Shown here: piece by piece, positions 62,775 to 64,000 of the stretch
Layout: each line of letters opens with the position of its first letter
Numbering within the stretch: the stretch's first letter is position 1
DNA from: Streptomyces stelliscabiei
GTDB taxonomy: Bacteria > Actinomycetota > Actinomycetes > Streptomycetales > Streptomycetaceae
DNA: 64,000 bases
Assembly: GCF_014873495.1 (NCBI RefSeq)
Contig: NZ_JADBGF010000001.1
Span: forward strand, 5,270,001 to 5,334,000
Reading direction: 5' to 3'
Notes under the pieces: generated by a model
The model's database searches: none
Seen by the model: only the letters and a program-made list of their open reading frames with translations
Told to the model about the DNA's origin: nothing
Program-made: the position numbers and the translations under genes

Positions 62775-63275
62775 TCACCCCTCCGGTTCCACGTCCTCCT
62801 CCTCGAACACCAGCAGGGTCCGGGTGCTGAGCACCTCCGGGATGGCCTGGAGCTTGGTGAGGACGACCTCGCGCAGGGCCCTGTTGTCCGAGGTGTGCAC
62901 CAGGAGCAGGACGTCGTAGTCGCCGCCCACCAGCGCGATGTGGGCGGCGCCGGAGAGCTGGCGCAGCTGGTCGCGGACCGTTCGCCAGGAGTTCTGCACG
63001 ATCTTGAGGGTGATGTAGGCCGAGGTGCCCTTTCCGGCGCGCTCGTGGTTCACGCGTGCCCCGAAGCCACGGATCACGCCGTCCTCGACGAGGCGGTTGA
63101 TGCGGGCGTAGGCGTTGGCGCGGGAGACGTGGACGCGTTCGGCGACGGACCGTATCGAGGCGCGGCCGTCGGCCTGCAGCATGCGCAGGATGTCCTGGTC
63201 TATGGCGTCCAGCGGTCGAGGGGGCGGCAGGGCCGGGCCGTGCTCCGGCGGCTCGGCCATTTGTTCAGGTGCCAT
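62775..63275 (-). CDS. Lrp/AsnC-family regulator
   Basis: 166 residues from ATG 63275 (GGGAGG upstream). HTH LDAIDQDILRMLQADGRASIRSVAERVHVSRANAYARINRLVEDG; the RAM ligand domain follows (YITLKIVQ, ALVGGDYDVLLLVHTSDN, PEVLSTRTLLVFEEED). Divergent from a branched-chain-type 2-oxoacid dehydrogenase E1-alpha gene; in Streptomyces and Pseudomonas such Lrp proteins (BkdR) control bkd operons. A perfect DnaA box lies at 63334-63342 between them. Confidence 0.92.
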   Translation of the reverse strand: MAPEQMAEPPEHGPALPPPRPLDAIDQDILRMLQADGRASIRSVAERVHVSRANAYARINRLVEDGVIRGFGARVNHERAGKGTSAYITLKIVQNSWRTVRDQLRQLSGAAHIALVGGDYDVLLLVHTSDNRALREVVLTKLQAIPEVLSTRTLLVFEEEDVEPEG

Positions 63276-63450
63276 GTGCCCCTGCCTCCCTGCCATGGAC
63301 GGACTGCGTTCATTCCAGGCTGTGCAGAACCGTTTGTCCACAGCCTGAGGGTGCCTGTAGCCAAAATGCGTCAGCGACCGAACAATCGGTAGGTGAGGCG
63401 TGTCACAACCCGTGCCACGCCCCTGAGCCACTCCCACGAGGAGGTGCCGT
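63276..63450. promoter_or_regulatory. Divergent Lrp/E1-alpha promoter with TetR-type operator (copy 2) and DnaA box
   Basis: ACCGA-ACAA-TCGGT at 63377-63390 has the same arms as the palindrome at 60340. TTGTCCACA at 63334-63342 is a perfect DnaA box. Both lie in the 175-bp divergent region. Confidence 0.7.
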
Positions 63451-64000
63451 ATGACGGTCATGGAGCAGCGGGGCGCGTACCGCCCGACACCGCCGCCCGC
63501 CTGGCAGCCCCGCACGGACCCCGCGCCGCTGCTGCCCGACGCGCTGCCGTACCGCGTGCTCGGCACGGACGCGGCGGCCGACGCCGACCCCGCGCTGCTG
63601 CGCCGGCTCTACGCCGAGCTGGTGCGCGGCCGCCGCTACAACACGCAGGCCACCGCCCTGACCAAGCAGGGCAGGCTCGCCGTCTACCCCTCCAGCACCG
63701 GTCAGGAGGCGTGCGAGGTCGCCGCCGCGCTCGTCCTCGAAGAGCGGGACTGGCTCTTTCCCAGCTACCGCGACACGCTCGCCGCCGTCGCCCGTGGCCT
63801 CGACCCCGTGCAGGCGCTCACGCTGCTGCGCGGCGACTGGCACACCGGCTACGACCCGCACGAGCACCGGGTCGCCCCCCTGTGCACCCCGCTCGCCACC
63901 CAGCTCCCGCACGCCGTGGGCCTCGCGCACGCCGCCCGTCTCAAGGGCGACGACGTGGTCGCGCTCGCCCTGGTCGGCGACGGCGGCACCAGCGAGGGCG
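63451..64000 (+). CDS. 2-oxoacid dehydrogenase E1 component, alpha subunit (partial, runs off the window)
   Basis: 183 codons are visible from ATG 63451 (CGAGGAGG upstream) with no stop. LYAELVRGRRYNTQATALTKQGRL and YPSSTGQEACEVA are typical of branched-chain E1-alpha (BkdA) or pyruvate-type E1-alpha; the thiamine-diphosphate motif begins at the window end, VALALVGDGGTSEG. The enzyme decarboxylates a branched 2-oxoacid and supplies starter units for branched fatty acids. Beta and E2 genes would follow downstream. Bkd versus Pdh cannot be settled from the partial sequence. Confidence 0.85.
   Translation, partial: MTVMEQRGAYRPTPPPAWQPRTDPAPLLPDALPYRVLGTDAAADADPALLRRLYAELVRGRRYNTQATALTKQGRLAVYPSSTGQEACEVAAALVLEERDWLFPSYRDTLAAVARGLDPVQALTLLRGDWHTGYDPHEHRVAPLCTPLATQLPHAVGLAHAARLKGDDVVALALVGDGGTSEG

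Overview
The window is a high-GC actinobacterial chromosome segment, and gene content, gene order and site motifs point to Streptomyces. It carries the chromosomal origin with Streptomyces-type DnaA boxes, nine perfect copies of the 14-bp Streptomyces parS palindrome, a SigR-type promoter before trxBA, class E sortases and CrgA. The species cannot be named from sequence alone. No rRNA, CRISPR, IS element or prophage was seen.

Layout. 1-3203: the end of a zinc-binding anti-sigma factor, the trxB-trxA thioredoxin operon, and a GNAT acetyltransferase with a small membrane ORF (minus strand). 3383-9363 (minus): parB, parA, rsmG, jag, yidC, yidD, rnpA, rpmH, covering segregation, rRNA methylation, membrane-protein insertion and RNase P. 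9781-22586 (plus): dnaA, oriC (11779-12680), dnaN, gnd, recF, a DciA/DUF721 gene, gyrB, gyrA and a DUF3566 membrane protein. These replication genes are read away from the parB-rpmH arm.

22766-31084: tRNA-Ile, two small conserved proteins (DUF6344 and DLW-39 types), a secreted membrane-anchored protein, a tail-anchored Ser/Thr kinase, an HTH regulator, tRNA-Ala, a DUF5324 protein and a cyclophilin. 31240-45567 is the cell-envelope and division block: a zinc-finger rhomboid, crgA, DUF881, three class E sortases interleaved with a 53-residue membrane protein and pabA, then on the minus strand fhaA-fhaB-pstP-rodA/ftsW-pbpA-pknB. The last set phosphorylates, dephosphorylates and reads phosphothreonine signals while building peptidoglycan.

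46055-64000 is more accessory: tRNA-Leu, a Tat-exported GH127 glycosidase with a LamG-like insertion, an azoreductase/HxlR pair, DUF2252, a J-domain protein, rhodanese, an acyl-CoA dehydrogenase behind a KstR-like operator, a coupled DUF5819-HTTM-TrmH operon, paaN diverging from a 3-hydroxyacyl-CoA dehydrogenase/TetR operon, and an Lrp regulator diverging from a 2-oxoacid dehydrogenase E1-alpha gene that runs off the window. The same palindrome lies in both of the last two divergent promoters, suggesting one regulator for both.

Regulatory DNA is the richest layer. DnaA boxes occur not only in oriC and the dnaA promoter but as a compact cluster about 20 kb away (32188-32389), in the parA leader, and as single perfect boxes in several promoters. 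parS sites lie inside parA and parB, as a tandem pair between convergent genes, and against a long hairpin.
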